Shown here piece by piece: positions 52,326 through 60,792 of a DNA stretch of 64,000 nt. The notes under the pieces were generated by a model. That model did not search any database, had not been told where the DNA came from, and was given only the letters and a program-made list of their open reading frames with translations. This DNA is from Methanomassiliicoccus sp. (GTDB taxonomy: Archaea; Thermoplasmatota; Thermoplasmata; Methanomassiliicoccales; Methanomassiliicoccaceae). The number at the start of each line of letters is the position of its first letter. Position 1 is the stretch's first letter. The stretch spans positions 124,001-188,000 of the forward strand of contig JADFDJ010000003.1 in the NCBI GenBank assembly GCA_018262895.1, in the 5' to 3' direction. A program made the position numbers and the translations under genes.

Positions 52326-54377
52326 TCATCGGAAAGTCCCTAAACTGTTGTCGCCCCCTTCCTCGAAGAACAGACGAGGTTTCCCCACCGCGGTGATCAC
52401 GAGGTCCGTGCCCAACAGGATCGTGGCTCCCCGCCCTTGGTCCAGGCGCGCTTCCTCACGTCTGTTCTCAATCACGATCTCCACGGAATCGGCCCCCGAG
52501 GCCAACGCTCTTTGACGCACCAGGTCCGAGCCGACCACTTTAGCGTATTCGATGGCCGCGTCCATGGTCTCGAAGTCCTTTCGCTCCTGCATCCAGAACA
52601 ACGTGCAGGGAGGGTTCTCCACCGTCACTGCGCCCTTGATAGGACGAATCAGCATCTCTATTGATTCCATAACGTTACCGGAGATCGCTCCTGCCGCGTT
52701 ACCGATCTCCGAGTGCTCAGGCAGGATCAGGCTCGTATGGAAGCGTTCCGCAACTCCGGGAAGATATGCCCCCACGGGGGCACCGATGCCAATTATGGGT
52801 TTGTTGAGCTCCAGCTTACACGCCAGGTCGCGACGGCCGGTACCCTGGACCATATTGTCGATGAGGAATCTAGCGACCTCATCGAGGGGGGCGTCTCCGA
52901 TCTCCTCGAATATGAGCTTCTTCACCACTTCTGTGGTTATCTTCTCCACCACCGCGGTCTTGACGGTCCGGATGAAGTCCTCCGATGTCATCTCCATCTG
53001 ACGGGCCTGTAGCTCCACCGCTATCTGAGCGGCCACGGCATCATATTCGACGTAGGACCCTTCGGCGTGCAGTATGTCCGTTGGCGTGAGACCGGTGCGC
53101 TGGACCATGCCGAACACCTCCATTTTCCTAAGGTTGAGGGATAGGGGGTGAACGTTCAACATGCCCGCCAGCTCTAAGACCGTACACGGCTCAGACTTGA
53201 TCAGCTCCAGTGCACTATGGTGTTCTGGCCCCATGTCCACCCCTGGGATGTCCTTGGAATAGACGAAGAAATCGATGGCCTGGGGCACGGTATCTAATTC
53301 CGACAATAATGGCGCTGGTCGTATCCGAACATGCCGCAGCGCCTCGAGCTTCTCCCGGATGATGGGATGAGAACTGGAGGCGATGCACAGAGGTATCGCC
53401 CGGGAGGTGCTTAGCACGACCTTACCGCCGGCGACCACCACCCTTGAATCTCCCCCGATGCCGGACGTGAAGACATCGACCGCGCGAACACGTGTCCTCC
53501 ACCCCCCTAACATTGCTCCCTCCCTATCTAGATGGGGCTGTCCGTTCCTTAGGATCCCGATATCGGTGGTTGTGCCCCCAACATCGACGATGACCGCGTC
53601 CTGCAGGTTCGTGAGAGCCTTGGCCCCAATTATGGAGGCGGCTGGGCCAGATAAAATGGTCTCAACCGGCCTATCTCTCGCTACCTTCTCGCTCATAAGC
53701 GCCCCGTCGCCCTTGACGATCATGAGGGGAGCGTGCAGGTCCATCTGCTCTTGTACCTGTTTTATAGACATTATTAAGTCCCTGACGATGGGGATCAGGC
53801 GGGCGTTGAGTACCGCGGTGATGGTCCTCTCGTGGAATCCCAAGGCAGAGGAGAGCTCATGTCCACACACCACAGGACAAGAGGTCAGTGACTGTACCAT
53901 TTCCTTGATCTTGTTCTCGTGTTCGGGATTCCTGATGCTGAGATAGCTGGAGATGGCAAAGGCGTCGACCTTGTCCTTCACCCTCAAGATGAATTCCCTG
54001 GCGCTCTCCACACCAAGCTCCGCCTCTCGCAGTCCATGAAGATTATGGCCGCCTTCTATCTGCACGACCTCGTCCACAGGGATATTCCTACCGGCCTCAT
54101 GACCGATGACGATAAGGCCGACCCTGCAGCCTTTACCCTCTACCACCGCATTGGTAGCCAGCGTGGAGGATATTGCTAGTAGCCTAACCTGCTTGAACAA
54201 TGAATGGTCCAGCATGTCGATGGCCTTTGCGATCCCCTGAGCAAGGTCTTGACGTGTGGTCAAGGCCTTGGCCTTGCTCATCACAGTTCCATCCCCAATA
54301 TCGACGATGACTGCGTCCGTGTATGTACCGCCAGTATCAATGCCGAGACCCAAGTTTTTCGTGCTGCTATGTTCCAT
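52326..54377 (-). CDS. hyuA: HyuA-type hydantoinase/oxoprolinase-family ATPase
   Basis: 683 residues from ATG 54377, preceded by GGTGAGGTGGGA. The ASKHA-like ATP-binding motifs are LGLGIDTGGTYTDAVIVD near the start and VDVGGTTTDIGIL at ~290. In bacteria HyuA works with HyuB on hydantoins or oxoproline; no hyuB is present. Lone HyuA-like proteins are frequent in methanogens, and ASKHA-fold domains occur in the activators of corrinoid proteins, so a link to the corrinoid protein at 54955 is possible; this is only inference. A TATA-like ATAATATT near 54400 would give almost leaderless mRNA. Confidence 0.78.
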   Translation of the reverse strand: MEHSSTKNLGLGIDTGGTYTDAVIVDIGDGTVMSKAKALTTRQDLAQGIAKAIDMLDHSLFKQVRLLAISSTLATNAVVEGKGCRVGLIVIGHEAGRNIPVDEVVQIEGGHNLHGLREAELGVESAREFILRVKDKVDAFAISSYLSIRNPEHENKIKEMVQSLTSCPVVCGHELSSALGFHERTITAVLNARLIPIVRDLIMSIKQVQEQMDLHAPLMIVKGDGALMSEKVARDRPVETILSGPAASIIGAKALTNLQDAVIVDVGGTTTDIGILRNGQPHLDREGAMLGGWRTRVRAVDVFTSGIGGDSRVVVAGGKVVLSTSRAIPLCIASSSHPIIREKLEALRHVRIRPAPLLSELDTVPQAIDFFVYSKDIPGVDMGPEHHSALELIKSEPCTVLELAGMLNVHPLSLNLRKMEVFGMVQRTGLTPTDILHAEGSYVEYDAVAAQIAVELQARQMEMTSEDFIRTVKTAVVEKITTEVVKKLIFEEIGDAPLDEVARFLIDNMVQGTGRRDLACKLELNKPIIGIGAPVGAYLPGVAERFHTSLILPEHSEIGNAAGAISGNVMESIEMLIRPIKGAVTVENPPCTLFWMQERKDFETMDAAIEYAKVVGSDLVRQRALASGADSVEIVIENRREEARLDQGRGATILLGTDLVITAVGKPRLFFEEGGDNSLGTFR

Positions 54378-54414
54378 TCCCACCTCACCCCTTCCCAATA
54401 TTATGCTGTACACT

Positions 54415-54954
54415 GTAACCTTCTAAGCGATATCTGACCTGCTGCGAGCGATAGTGGCCTGTCAGAGGCCCAGATGGATCTAATTTGGCGCTCGAGCTGT
54501 GCAGAAACGATGATACATCACTCGATCCATCCTTAATGTAAAGGTGATCTATGCGCGGCCTAACGATCCTAGCTCGCCAATGGAACGTTCCTGCCTCAAC
54601 GACCTATATGCCTACCTTAATCGACCGCAAGTAAGGATCGCGGTTCCTCTGGCATCTTATGAATGATGAGAACGAAACCTTAGATGTGAAAGAAATAACC
54701 CTAGCCATCGATCGTCCTATTCCTCCTACAACAATGGTCTTTCATTCGAGGTCCGGTTCTCTACCTTCCTTCATAACCTTCTGTTCCTTTTAATGATGGA
54801 AGGTCAATACAGGAAAAATGTTCCCAGTAGATAATCCTTCGGACCTTCAGAACGACAGGTTCGATGTTTCTGAGAAGCATAAGGATGGGGCTTGAACGGC
54901 CTACTCTGCCGCCAATGAGACCGGGAACTGTCTTACGGAGGTTGATGATGTTTC
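54415..54954. other. 540-base stretch with no supported gene
   Basis: Between the HyuA promoter and the corrinoid-protein gene. I find no ORF of credible length or codon use, no tRNA-like clover leaf, no repeat and no hairpin beyond short ones. It is less GC-rich than the flanking genes. It may hold regulatory RNA or be decayed sequence; I see nothing specific. Confidence 0.5.
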
Positions 54955-55596
54955 CTAAATGAGCGTGCCAGAACGAGTGGTTCTCTTCATCTTCTTAATT
55001 GCCTCTTGGGCATTCGTTGCGTGAAGCTCTGCTCCGATCTCCGTCGCAAATTCTTGACTGGTGGGGGCTCCGCCTATGATCACCAATACCGATGACCTGA
55101 GGCCTGCCTGTTCCAAGGCATCCACGGTATTTTTCATGGAGTCCATTGTCGGAGTCATGAGGGTGCTCATCGCCACCACCTGAGCCTTTCTTGCGCTCAC
55201 GGCATCTATGAACTTGTCAGCTGGAACATCCCTGCCCAGGTCGATGATCTCATAACCTGCAGCCGCCAGGAGCGTTTTAACGATGTTCTTTCCAATATCA
55301 TGGACATCACCTTCGACCACTCCTATCGTGATTATGCCTTCCTCCCTAACAGCCTCTTTCAGGATCAATGGCAGGAGTATATCCAGCGCTTCGTACATCG
55401 CCTCAGAGGCCTGAAGGACCTGGGGAAGGAATATTTGGTTCCTGGCATATCTATCGCCAATTGTGTTCATGCCCTTAACCAGGGCAAGATTAATGATGTC
55501 CAATGGTTCCATCCCCTGTCTGAGCAGTTCCTTAGATACCCTTGCGGCATCTGCCCTCTTACCGCTCACGATGGTTTGTTCCAACTCGGAGAGCAA
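54955..55596 (-). CDS. MtbC/MttC/MtmC-type corrinoid protein of methyltransfer
   Basis: 213 residues if translated from TTG 55596 (AAAAGGAGAAC upstream). Residues ~1-85 are the helical B12-binding cap (LVKGMNTIGDRYARNQIFLPQVLQASEAMYEAL). The rest is the cobalamin-binding Rossmann domain with the His that ligates cobalt in EGDVHDIGKNIV (DxHxxG, Asp97, His99) and the MSTLMTPTM and GGAPTS loops. In methylotrophic methanogenesis these proteins carry the methyl group between a substrate methyltransferase and MtbA-type enzymes. No methyltransferase is adjacent, so the substrate is unknown. The open frame runs to ATG 55785 through AT-rich sequence; I do not think that part is coding. Confidence 0.82.
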   Translation of the reverse strand: MLSELEQTIVSGKRADAARVSKELLRQGMEPLDIINLALVKGMNTIGDRYARNQIFLPQVLQASEAMYEALDILLPLILKEAVREEGIITIGVVEGDVHDIGKNIVKTLLAAAGYEIIDLGRDVPADKFIDAVSARKAQVVAMSTLMTPTMDSMKNTVDALEQAGLRSSVLVIIGGAPTSQEFATEIGAELHATNAQEAIKKMKRTTRSGTLI

Positions 55597-56089
55597 GTTC
55601 TCCTTTTCATACTCCTTTTTCCTTTTTGGATGGATAGACCCGCTCAGAACGCTCTCAGCTCCTCTTTTTGCTGATAGAATAGTAATAGTATATGAAACAT
55701 AATAATAGTTTTGTAAAACAAAAAGCGTGATACGTTTCGAGTGCATATAGTATAAATTAAAAAAATTAATAATATCTATTTCCATCTTATTTTTTATCGA
55801 AAAGATCGGTACTAAGCTTATGGAAAATTGATAAAAATAAAGTAACTATCTGGTATCATTATCAACGTTTTTATGGGGAGTAGGCCAGCCCGGCATCCGT
55901 TGGGAACATAGGAACTCGAGATCTCATTCTAAGAATGGAGGAAAGTAAAGCTTGGCAAGAATCTCCAGTGGTCCCTGATATGCGCGTTGAAAATGGGTAG
56001 GATATAATGAGTTGTGACCGGGTTAGGCTGGGACTTTCATGGGGAGGCAATGAGACGAAGAGCGAGTTCGCGGCCTTCCACCGACATGT
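55597..56089 (-). other. AT-rich upstream region of the corrinoid gene
   Basis: About 190 bases next to the corrinoid gene are strongly AT-rich and contain TATA-like elements (TTTATACTATAT near 55745-55756; CATATACTATT near 55683-55693, minus strand), suggesting a long 5' leader or more than one promoter. Long leaders are known for corrinoid methyltransferase genes in Methanosarcina. The remaining ~300 bases to 56089 show nothing else I can name. Confidence 0.4.
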
Positions 56090-56638
56090 TCAACCGATCT
56101 TAGCGAGGCCGATGTGCTTCCTGATCAAATTTATATCAAGTATCTCGTCCTCGTGGACCAGGCTGAAACCGGCGTATTCCTCTATGATCTGGACCATGAG
56201 GACCACCTCCGCCCCGTCCAGGTCCACGATCCCAGTTCGTATGTGTTCGGCCAGCATTCTCACGATATCCTGACTGGAGCCTCCGCGGTAGTGCCTCTTC
56301 TCGACGTCGATTCTCCACCGGTCACCATCAGCGATTCGGGCTCCGAAAGTTTTCGCTGCATTTATCATGGCCTCCGGCTCGGAGCTGACCCATTCTTCTA
56401 TAGGGATCCAACGATGGGTGTGGAGGAAGACCTCGGGGAACCTCATGGCAAAGGTCCGCAGCCTACGGACCGCCTCCTTGCCATCACCCTTGATCCTGAG
56501 CAGCAGCAGGCCGGCCACGCCGGATTCCATCATGTCCTCGAGGATGAGGTCGGCCTGCTGCACGCGTTCCGCGACCTCCTCCTTAGCCTTCATCCTCTCG
56601 TTGTGATGGAAGGTCACCAGAACATTGTAGTCTTGCAT
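56090..56638 (-). CDS. THUMP-domain protein, TAN1-like
   Basis: 182 residues from ATG 56638 (GGGTG upstream). The THUMP-like sequence RWIPIEEWVSSEP, then RWRIDVEKRHYRGGSSQDIVRMLAEHI and VDLDGAEVVLMVQIIEEYAGFSLV resembles archaeal homologues of Tan1, which binds tRNA and helps acetylate cytidine. The partner acetyltransferase (TmcA/Kre33 type) is not here. A TATA-like TTATTTAAT lies upstream. Confidence 0.82.
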   Translation of the reverse strand: MQDYNVLVTFHHNERMKAKEEVAERVQQADLILEDMMESGVAGLLLLRIKGDGKEAVRRLRTFAMRFPEVFLHTHRWIPIEEWVSSEPEAMINAAKTFGARIADGDRWRIDVEKRHYRGGSSQDIVRMLAEHIRTGIVDLDGAEVVLMVQIIEEYAGFSLVHEDEILDINLIRKHIGLAKIG

Positions 56639-56693
56639 AAGGCACCCGTAATTCATTAGTTCCCAGATTAAATAATCCTATCGAGTTTGGGGC

Positions 56694-57183
56694 ATGTTAG
56701 GAATGGGCCCTGGGAAGAAAGAGCTGCTCTATCGTAGAATGGTGCTGGAAGATGTCGACGCGGTCCACGCTCTGGTACAACGGACCATATCGACGAGCTA
56801 CAAGGACGTATACTCGGCCAGAGCCTTGGATTTCTTTAAAAGATATCATGATGTCCGCAGTATAGCCAGGAACGTGCATGAAGGTCATTGCATCCTGGCG
56901 ATATACGATGGGGGCATAGCGGGCGTGGGTGAACTTCTGGGGAACAATATCAGGATGGTCTTCGTAGAGCCTTCCCTGCAGGGAATGGGAATAGGGCAGG
57001 GCCTCATGACGAGGCTTCAGGACCAGGCCAGGGATAACGGCCTGGTGGGAGCTCACGCTCGATTCGTCGGTCGTCGCGGTGGGATTCTACCGGCACCTTG
57101 GCTACGAGGTCGTCCAGGAGACGTCCTTGGACCTTGGCGGCGGGGGTTCACTGCCCTACTCCATTATGAGGCTCAGGCTATGA
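56694..57183 (+). pseudogene. GNAT acetyltransferase broken by a +1 frameshift
   Basis: The first ~117 codons encode the start of a GNAT fold, including the acetyl-CoA loop RMVFVEPSLQGMGIGQGLMTRLQ. After codon 117 (57044) the frame loses family character. Reading one base further on restores the expected ending: ELTLDSSVVAVGFYRHLGYEVV, then a stop at 57181-57183. Removing one G from the GTGGGAG at 57045-57050 joins the halves as DNGLVELTLDSS, about 162 residues, a complete GNAT. It is either a sequencing error, a recent mutation, or a recoding site. The unshifted frame would run to 57278 as an unrelated tail. Substrate unknown. Confidence 0.82.
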
Positions 57184-57192
57184 TATTGGGGA

Positions 57193-58485
57193 CTAATCCA
57201 GGTCCATCTCCATTATCCGGTAAAGTCCTGCCCCTGATAGTGTTAGGAGGATGGACAGCAAGGCGACCTCCCAGCTGAACTGGGTGAGCATTACCACAGA
57301 GGTCAATGATCCTACCACCGCCGACAGGACATAAGCTCTACCTATGCTCTTGCTCCCCCGGGACAGCTGGATCACCGACAGGTTGACCGCCAGGAACACC
57401 ATGAATATCGTGAAATTGGACACGTTGGCCGTTAGCTCAATACCGCCCAGGAAGCAGAAGGCCACCGATGCCAGGGTGGTCAGGGCGATGGCCATGAGAG
57501 GCGTGCCAGTGCTTGGCTGTATGCGCGACAGCAGCTTCGGGAGGGCGGAGCGCGTGGACATCCCGTAGGCGATGCGGGAGGAGGCTATCAGAATGATCAG
57601 CACCGTGTTTGCAGTGGCCACCAGGGCGATCAGCGTCAATAGGGCGAAGGCCTCCTGGCCCGAGGCCTGAAGGGCGACGTCAGCGAGCGGGGAGGAGGAT
57701 GCTGCCAGTTCGTCGAATGGGACGATGCTGACCACCGAAATGGCCACCAGGACGTACAGCACCGCGGTTATCGCCAGGGACAGCATGAGGGCCCGGGGTA
57801 TGGTCCTCTCGGCGTCCTTGGTCTCATCCCCGATCTTGACAAGGCCCTCGAACCCTATGAAAGCGAAGAATATTATCCCCACGGCGCCCACAACCCCATC
57901 CAGTCCAAAGGGGGACTGGGTGTAGTCCACGGTTCCCAGGTAACCGACGCCCAGGAATATGACTATGAGAACGCCGATCATCTCGATGATGGTCATTATG
58001 GCGTTCAGGATGAGGGATTCCTTTATGCCTGCATAATTGACGATGGCCAGGACCACGATCAGAGCGCTTGCCCCTGCCGCAACAGGTATGTCGAAAATCG
58101 AGGACAGATAGCCTCCGAATCCTTGGGCCACGGTTGCCGCCGATATTATGCTGGAAATCAGGACCAGCCAGCCAACAACGAAGGCCCAGAACTTGGACCG
58201 GAAAGCGTTCTCCACATAGACATACTCGGCCCCGCTGGAGGTGTAGATCGAGGACAGCTTGGCGTAGCTGATGCCGCTGAAGGCTGCGATTCCTGCGGCC
58301 AGGGCAAAAGACAACCATACCAGATTCCCAGCTTTTCCGGCGGCCACGCCGATGAGGGCGTAGATGCCCGCGCCCAGAATTGTGCCGACGCCGTAGGCCA
58401 CCGCCCACCAAAGCCCCACTTCCCTCCTGAGTCCCTCTGCCACGATAGGTGATGGGCGGAGCAGATATGGATATTTGTTGCACAT
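57193..58485 (-). CDS. APC-family amino acid/polyamine permease
   Basis: 430 residues with 12 membrane helices. The APC signature of helix 1, VGTILGAGIYALIG, is present, as are the helix 6 segment FFAFIGFEGLVKIGDETKDAERTIPRAL and helix 8/9 (SSRIAYGMS). It probably imports an amino acid or polyamine by secondary transport. ATG 58485 is 35 bases from the divergent start at 58521 and behind GAATAAAACC, so it may be leaderless. Confidence 0.88.
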   Translation of the reverse strand: MCNKYPYLLRPSPIVAEGLRREVGLWWAVAYGVGTILGAGIYALIGVAAGKAGNLVWLSFALAAGIAAFSGISYAKLSSIYTSSGAEYVYVENAFRSKFWAFVVGWLVLISSIISAATVAQGFGGYLSSIFDIPVAAGASALIVVLAIVNYAGIKESLILNAIMTIIEMIGVLIVIFLGVGYLGTVDYTQSPFGLDGVVGAVGIIFFAFIGFEGLVKIGDETKDAERTIPRALMLSLAITAVLYVLVAISVVSIVPFDELAASSSPLADVALQASGQEAFALLTLIALVATANTVLIILIASSRIAYGMSTRSALPKLLSRIQPSTGTPLMAIALTTLASVAFCFLGGIELTANVSNFTIFMVFLAVNLSVIQLSRGSKSIGRAYVLSAVVGSLTSVVMLTQFSWEVALLSILLTLSGAGLYRIMEMDLD

Positions 58486-58520
58486 AGGTTTTATTCGGAC
58501 GTTGGTCGCTATTAGCTCTC

Positions 58521-59078
58521 ATGGTCCAAGATCAACCATCGCCACCCGCTCCGTGGCGCGGGTGGGGGAACAACGTCAGGAAGGAAGCGGACAGGGAGAA
58601 GCTGGGCATCGGAGAGAGGCTGGGAAACGTCGTCGGGCTGATCATAATAGCGGCCGTGGCCCTGATATTCATGGACGTGCAGGCCAAGGACCAGGGTTTC
58701 TTCACGTCGGGCTTCGGCACCGCAGAGCAGCTCGCGTTCTATGGCTCCCTGCTGTTCGGGATAGTGCCCAGCGTGGTCCGTGCGATCGCTGGTAGAAGGA
58801 ACTTCGGACGTCTCATGGACATCATCAACTCAGTGGTCTTCATTACCGCATGGTCCTATCTATTAACGGTCTTTCCCTTTGACTTCCCCCGCCTATGGGA
58901 ATACCTTCCCACAGCCGTCGAGGCCATAACATCTTGGATGAGCAACGATCTGGTCAGGTTGTTCATGACCATGGCCATCATCATCACCACCATCATTACG
59001 GTGTACAACATCATCATGTACTGGGAGGTCCGCCGGGAGCTTAGGTCGAGGAGAGGGGATGTTGCTCCCTCTGCGTGA
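58521..59078 (+). CDS. Membrane protein with four helices, unknown function
   Basis: 185 residues: a proline-rich, charged N-terminus (~35 residues) followed by four hydrophobic segments (LGNVVGLIIIAAVALIFM; LAFYGSLLFGIVPSVVRAIA; DIINSVVFITAWSYLLTVF; LVRLFMTMAIIITTIITVYNII) and a basic end. I do not recognise a family. It ends 18 bases from the convergent hgcB and shares a short divergent promoter region with the APC permease. Confidence 0.65.
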   Translation: MVQDQPSPPAPWRGWGNNVRKEADREKLGIGERLGNVVGLIIIAAVALIFMDVQAKDQGFFTSGFGTAEQLAFYGSLLFGIVPSVVRAIAGRRNFGRLMDIINSVVFITAWSYLLTVFPFDFPRLWEYLPTAVEAITSWMSNDLVRLFMTMAIIITTIITVYNIIMYWEVRRELRSRRGDVAPSA

Positions 59079-59096
59079 TCAGTGCGGAGGAAAAGG

Positions 59097-59414
59097 CTAA
59101 CGTCCGCAGCACTCAGGTCCGCAGGTGACCTCCTTGCTACCGGTCAGGGCTGCCTTGATCATGGCAGAGGCGCAGCCCACCCCCGAATCGACGGTTATCG
59201 CGGCCACGGGGCAGTTCACCTGACAGGCCCCGCACTCCATGCACCTCTCGGGTGCGGCCATCCGTGCCCTGGCCTTGGAAGGGACGAACACCCCATGCGG
59301 GCAGACCTCTGAGCAGCGGCCACAATTAATACACTTTCCGGGATAGAACCTCAGCGTATTGATGGCGTTATCCTCGGCCTCCTTTGTTCCCATCATCAAC
59401 GGTATCTCCATCAT
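59097..59414 (-). CDS. hgcB: HgcB, ferredoxin of mercury methylation
   Basis: 105 residues from ATG 59414. Two [4Fe-4S] clusters: CINCGRCSEVCP (Cys28, 31, 34, 38) and CMECGACQVNCP (Cys58, 61, 64, 68), then Cys81 (GVGCASAM), then the C-terminal CGPECCGR with the vicinal cysteines that are characteristic of HgcB and thought to bind Hg(II). It passes electrons to the HgcA cobalt and may hand over mercury. The ATG overlaps the hgcA stop (TGATG), after GGAGGTGG, so the two are translated together. Confidence 0.93.
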   Translation of the reverse strand: MMEIPLMMGTKEAEDNAINTLRFYPGKCINCGRCSEVCPHGVFVPSKARARMAAPERCMECGACQVNCPVAAITVDSGVGCASAMIKAALTGSKEVTCGPECCGR

Positions 59415-60412
59415 CAGAACCACCTCCAATACATCGCTCCCGATATTACCAGCATAGACAGACCAATTATCAACAACGCCACCATGACCGGCATCCAACG
59501 GAAGATCTCCTTCCTCACACCCGTTCTTGAGGTATAGGTGGAGCAGCCAGTGAAGTTCAGGGCCATGTAGCCGACCACAGGTGACATAACCAGAGCAACA
59601 GCGGGCACCAGAAAGACCAGGGCTAGGCCGCTCACGTTCCCATCGAGCGTTACCTTGGCGATGAACGGGAGCGACAGCAACGCCCCCAGGATCAGCCCTT
59701 TGGAGGAGAACTCCCTGGTCGGAAGGTAAGGAAGGAGGAGGGGGAAGAGCACCGCCCCTCCCAACACCGCGACCACCGAGACCAGGACCCCCATGGTCCC
59801 GGCGATGAAGAACAGGATTATAGATACGGGTATGAGGTACTTCAGGGACAGCATGACCTCCACGGGGGTCAGCACAGCGCGGTCCTTCCATGGGAACGTC
59901 ACTCTTCTCATGTCCGGTGTCGCCTTCCCCGTTCTCATGTATTCCTTAAGGTCGCTCGCCCTGATGGGACCGTAGGACACCGAGAAGCCGGTGCTCCTCT
60001 TCACCTGATGGGCGGCCACGCCCGGGGCCCCCAGCTGCGGAAGGATGAGCTGCCTATGCTCCACCACCTTATCCAGGCCAGTCACCTGTATGCGGTGGAT
60101 GAGCTCCTCCGTTCCGAATGTGCCCTTTCCGGCCGCGCACCACACGTTCACGCCCTTGGTATCGAGGACCAGGATGTAGCAGTCCGTTCCTGCGAGCGAG
60201 GAGCGCAGGGCATCGAAGCTCAAGGTGTAGTTGGCCGATACCAGGACCGGGGACCTTTGGTCGGGAGAGCCCAGTCTGTAAAGGCCAGGTACCACCTTAT
60301 GGCCCATCCTGTTCAATCCGAGCCGGGCCTGAAGATGGTCAAGACGATCGCGGGCGGTGAGGACCGAGGTGGTGGTCACTATATTCTCGGTCAAGAATCT
60401 CCCCTCACTCAT
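59414..60412 (-). CDS. hgcA: HgcA, corrinoid protein that methylates mercury
   Basis: 332 residues from ATG 60412. The diagnostic cap-helix motif NVWCAAGKGTFGT is present, with Cys92 as the lower ligand of cobalt. The N-terminal ~165 residues are the corrinoid domain of the CdhD (CO dehydrogenase gamma subunit) type; residues ~185-330 hold five membrane helices. HgcA donates a methyl group, as carbanion equivalent, to Hg(II), making methylmercury. Length and topology are standard. The gene overlaps the AbrB-like gene upstream by eight bases and hgcB downstream by one base. Confidence 0.95.
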   Translation of the reverse strand: MSEGRFLTENIVTTTSVLTARDRLDHLQARLGLNRMGHKVVPGLYRLGSPDQRSPVLVSANYTLSFDALRSSLAGTDCYILVLDTKGVNVWCAAGKGTFGTEELIHRIQVTGLDKVVEHRQLILPQLGAPGVAAHQVKRSTGFSVSYGPIRASDLKEYMRTGKATPDMRRVTFPWKDRAVLTPVEVMLSLKYLIPVSIILFFIAGTMGVLVSVVAVLGGAVLFPLLLPYLPTREFSSKGLILGALLSLPFIAKVTLDGNVSGLALVFLVPAVALVMSPVVGYMALNFTGCSTYTSRTGVRKEIFRWMPVMVALLIIGLSMLVISGAMYWRWF

Positions 60413-60680
60413 CGCCTGCATCCTGGAACAGATCACCGAAGCGGTCCTTAACCACGCTGGAGATCTCCTCGTTCCTTATGAGGTAGATGCAGCAGACCTT
60501 GCCATCCCTCTCCCTGGTCACGACCGAGAGCTTATCGCCAGGGGCTAATCCCGCCTTCTTCCTGATCTCCTTGGGGAGCACCATCTGCCCCCTCTCGTCT
60601 ATCGTGACTATGGCCGCGACCATGACCTCGCTCTTGATCGGAACCTCGCAGCATTTCTCCTTCTTTCGCCCCTTGATCAT
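60405..60680 (-). CDS. AbrB/SpoVT-fold protein with two Cys-Cys pairs, first gene of the hgc operon
   Basis: 91 residues from ATG 60680. The swapped-hairpin fold is clear in VAAIVTIDERGQMVLPKEIRKKAGLAPGDKLSVV, as in MazE/AbrB DNA-binding domains. It also has two vicinal cysteine pairs: Cys10-Cys11 (KEKCCEV) and Cys63-Cys64 (KVCCIYL). Paired thiols in a regulator suggest metal or redox sensing, here possibly mercury or arsenic. I recall that an HgcAB-associated family, called HgcC in public annotation, has such an architecture, but I cannot check it. A TATA box CATATATG (about 60704-60711, minus strand) is ~27 bases upstream, suggesting leaderless mRNA. Confidence 0.75.
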   Translation of the reverse strand: MIKGRKKEKCCEVPIKSEVMVAAIVTIDERGQMVLPKEIRKKAGLAPGDKLSVVTRERDGKVCCIYLIRNEEISSVVKDRFGDLFQDAGDE

Positions 60681-60792
60681 ACAGCTAGAACAAGAACGAT
60701 AACATATATGAATTTTCTGATTTTTCTGATTATTATGAAACGGCATGGTCAATAATAAATGATAATCCACCCATCCGCCATACTGAGTGCCC
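60681..60792. promoter_or_regulatory. Divergent promoter region between the hgc operon and an Lrp-like regulator
   Basis: On the minus strand a TATA box (CATATATG, about 60704-60711) is preceded by AGAAAA, which suits a BRE. It lies directly downstream of a tandem repeat of TTTTCTGA (60713-60720 and 60722-60729 on the plus strand), which may be an operator. On the plus strand AATAATAAATG (about 60751-60761) could be the TATA box of the regulator gene, ~33 bases from its ATG. Confidence 0.5.

Noticed and set aside
54415-54954. Decayed methyltransferase gene next to the corrinoid protein
   Set aside because: I could not find any conserved methyltransferase segment in any frame of this stretch.
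55597-55785. N-terminal extension of the corrinoid protein to ATG 55785
   Set aside because: The extra 63 residues are encoded by AT-rich sequence unlike the gene, contain TATA-like elements and do not resemble the family's start; TTG 55596 has a better ribosome site.
57045-57278. Unshifted C-terminus of the GNAT protein
   Set aside because: It loses all GNAT features, is Arg/Gly/Pro-rich and overlaps the APC permease gene; the +1 frame encodes the true ending.
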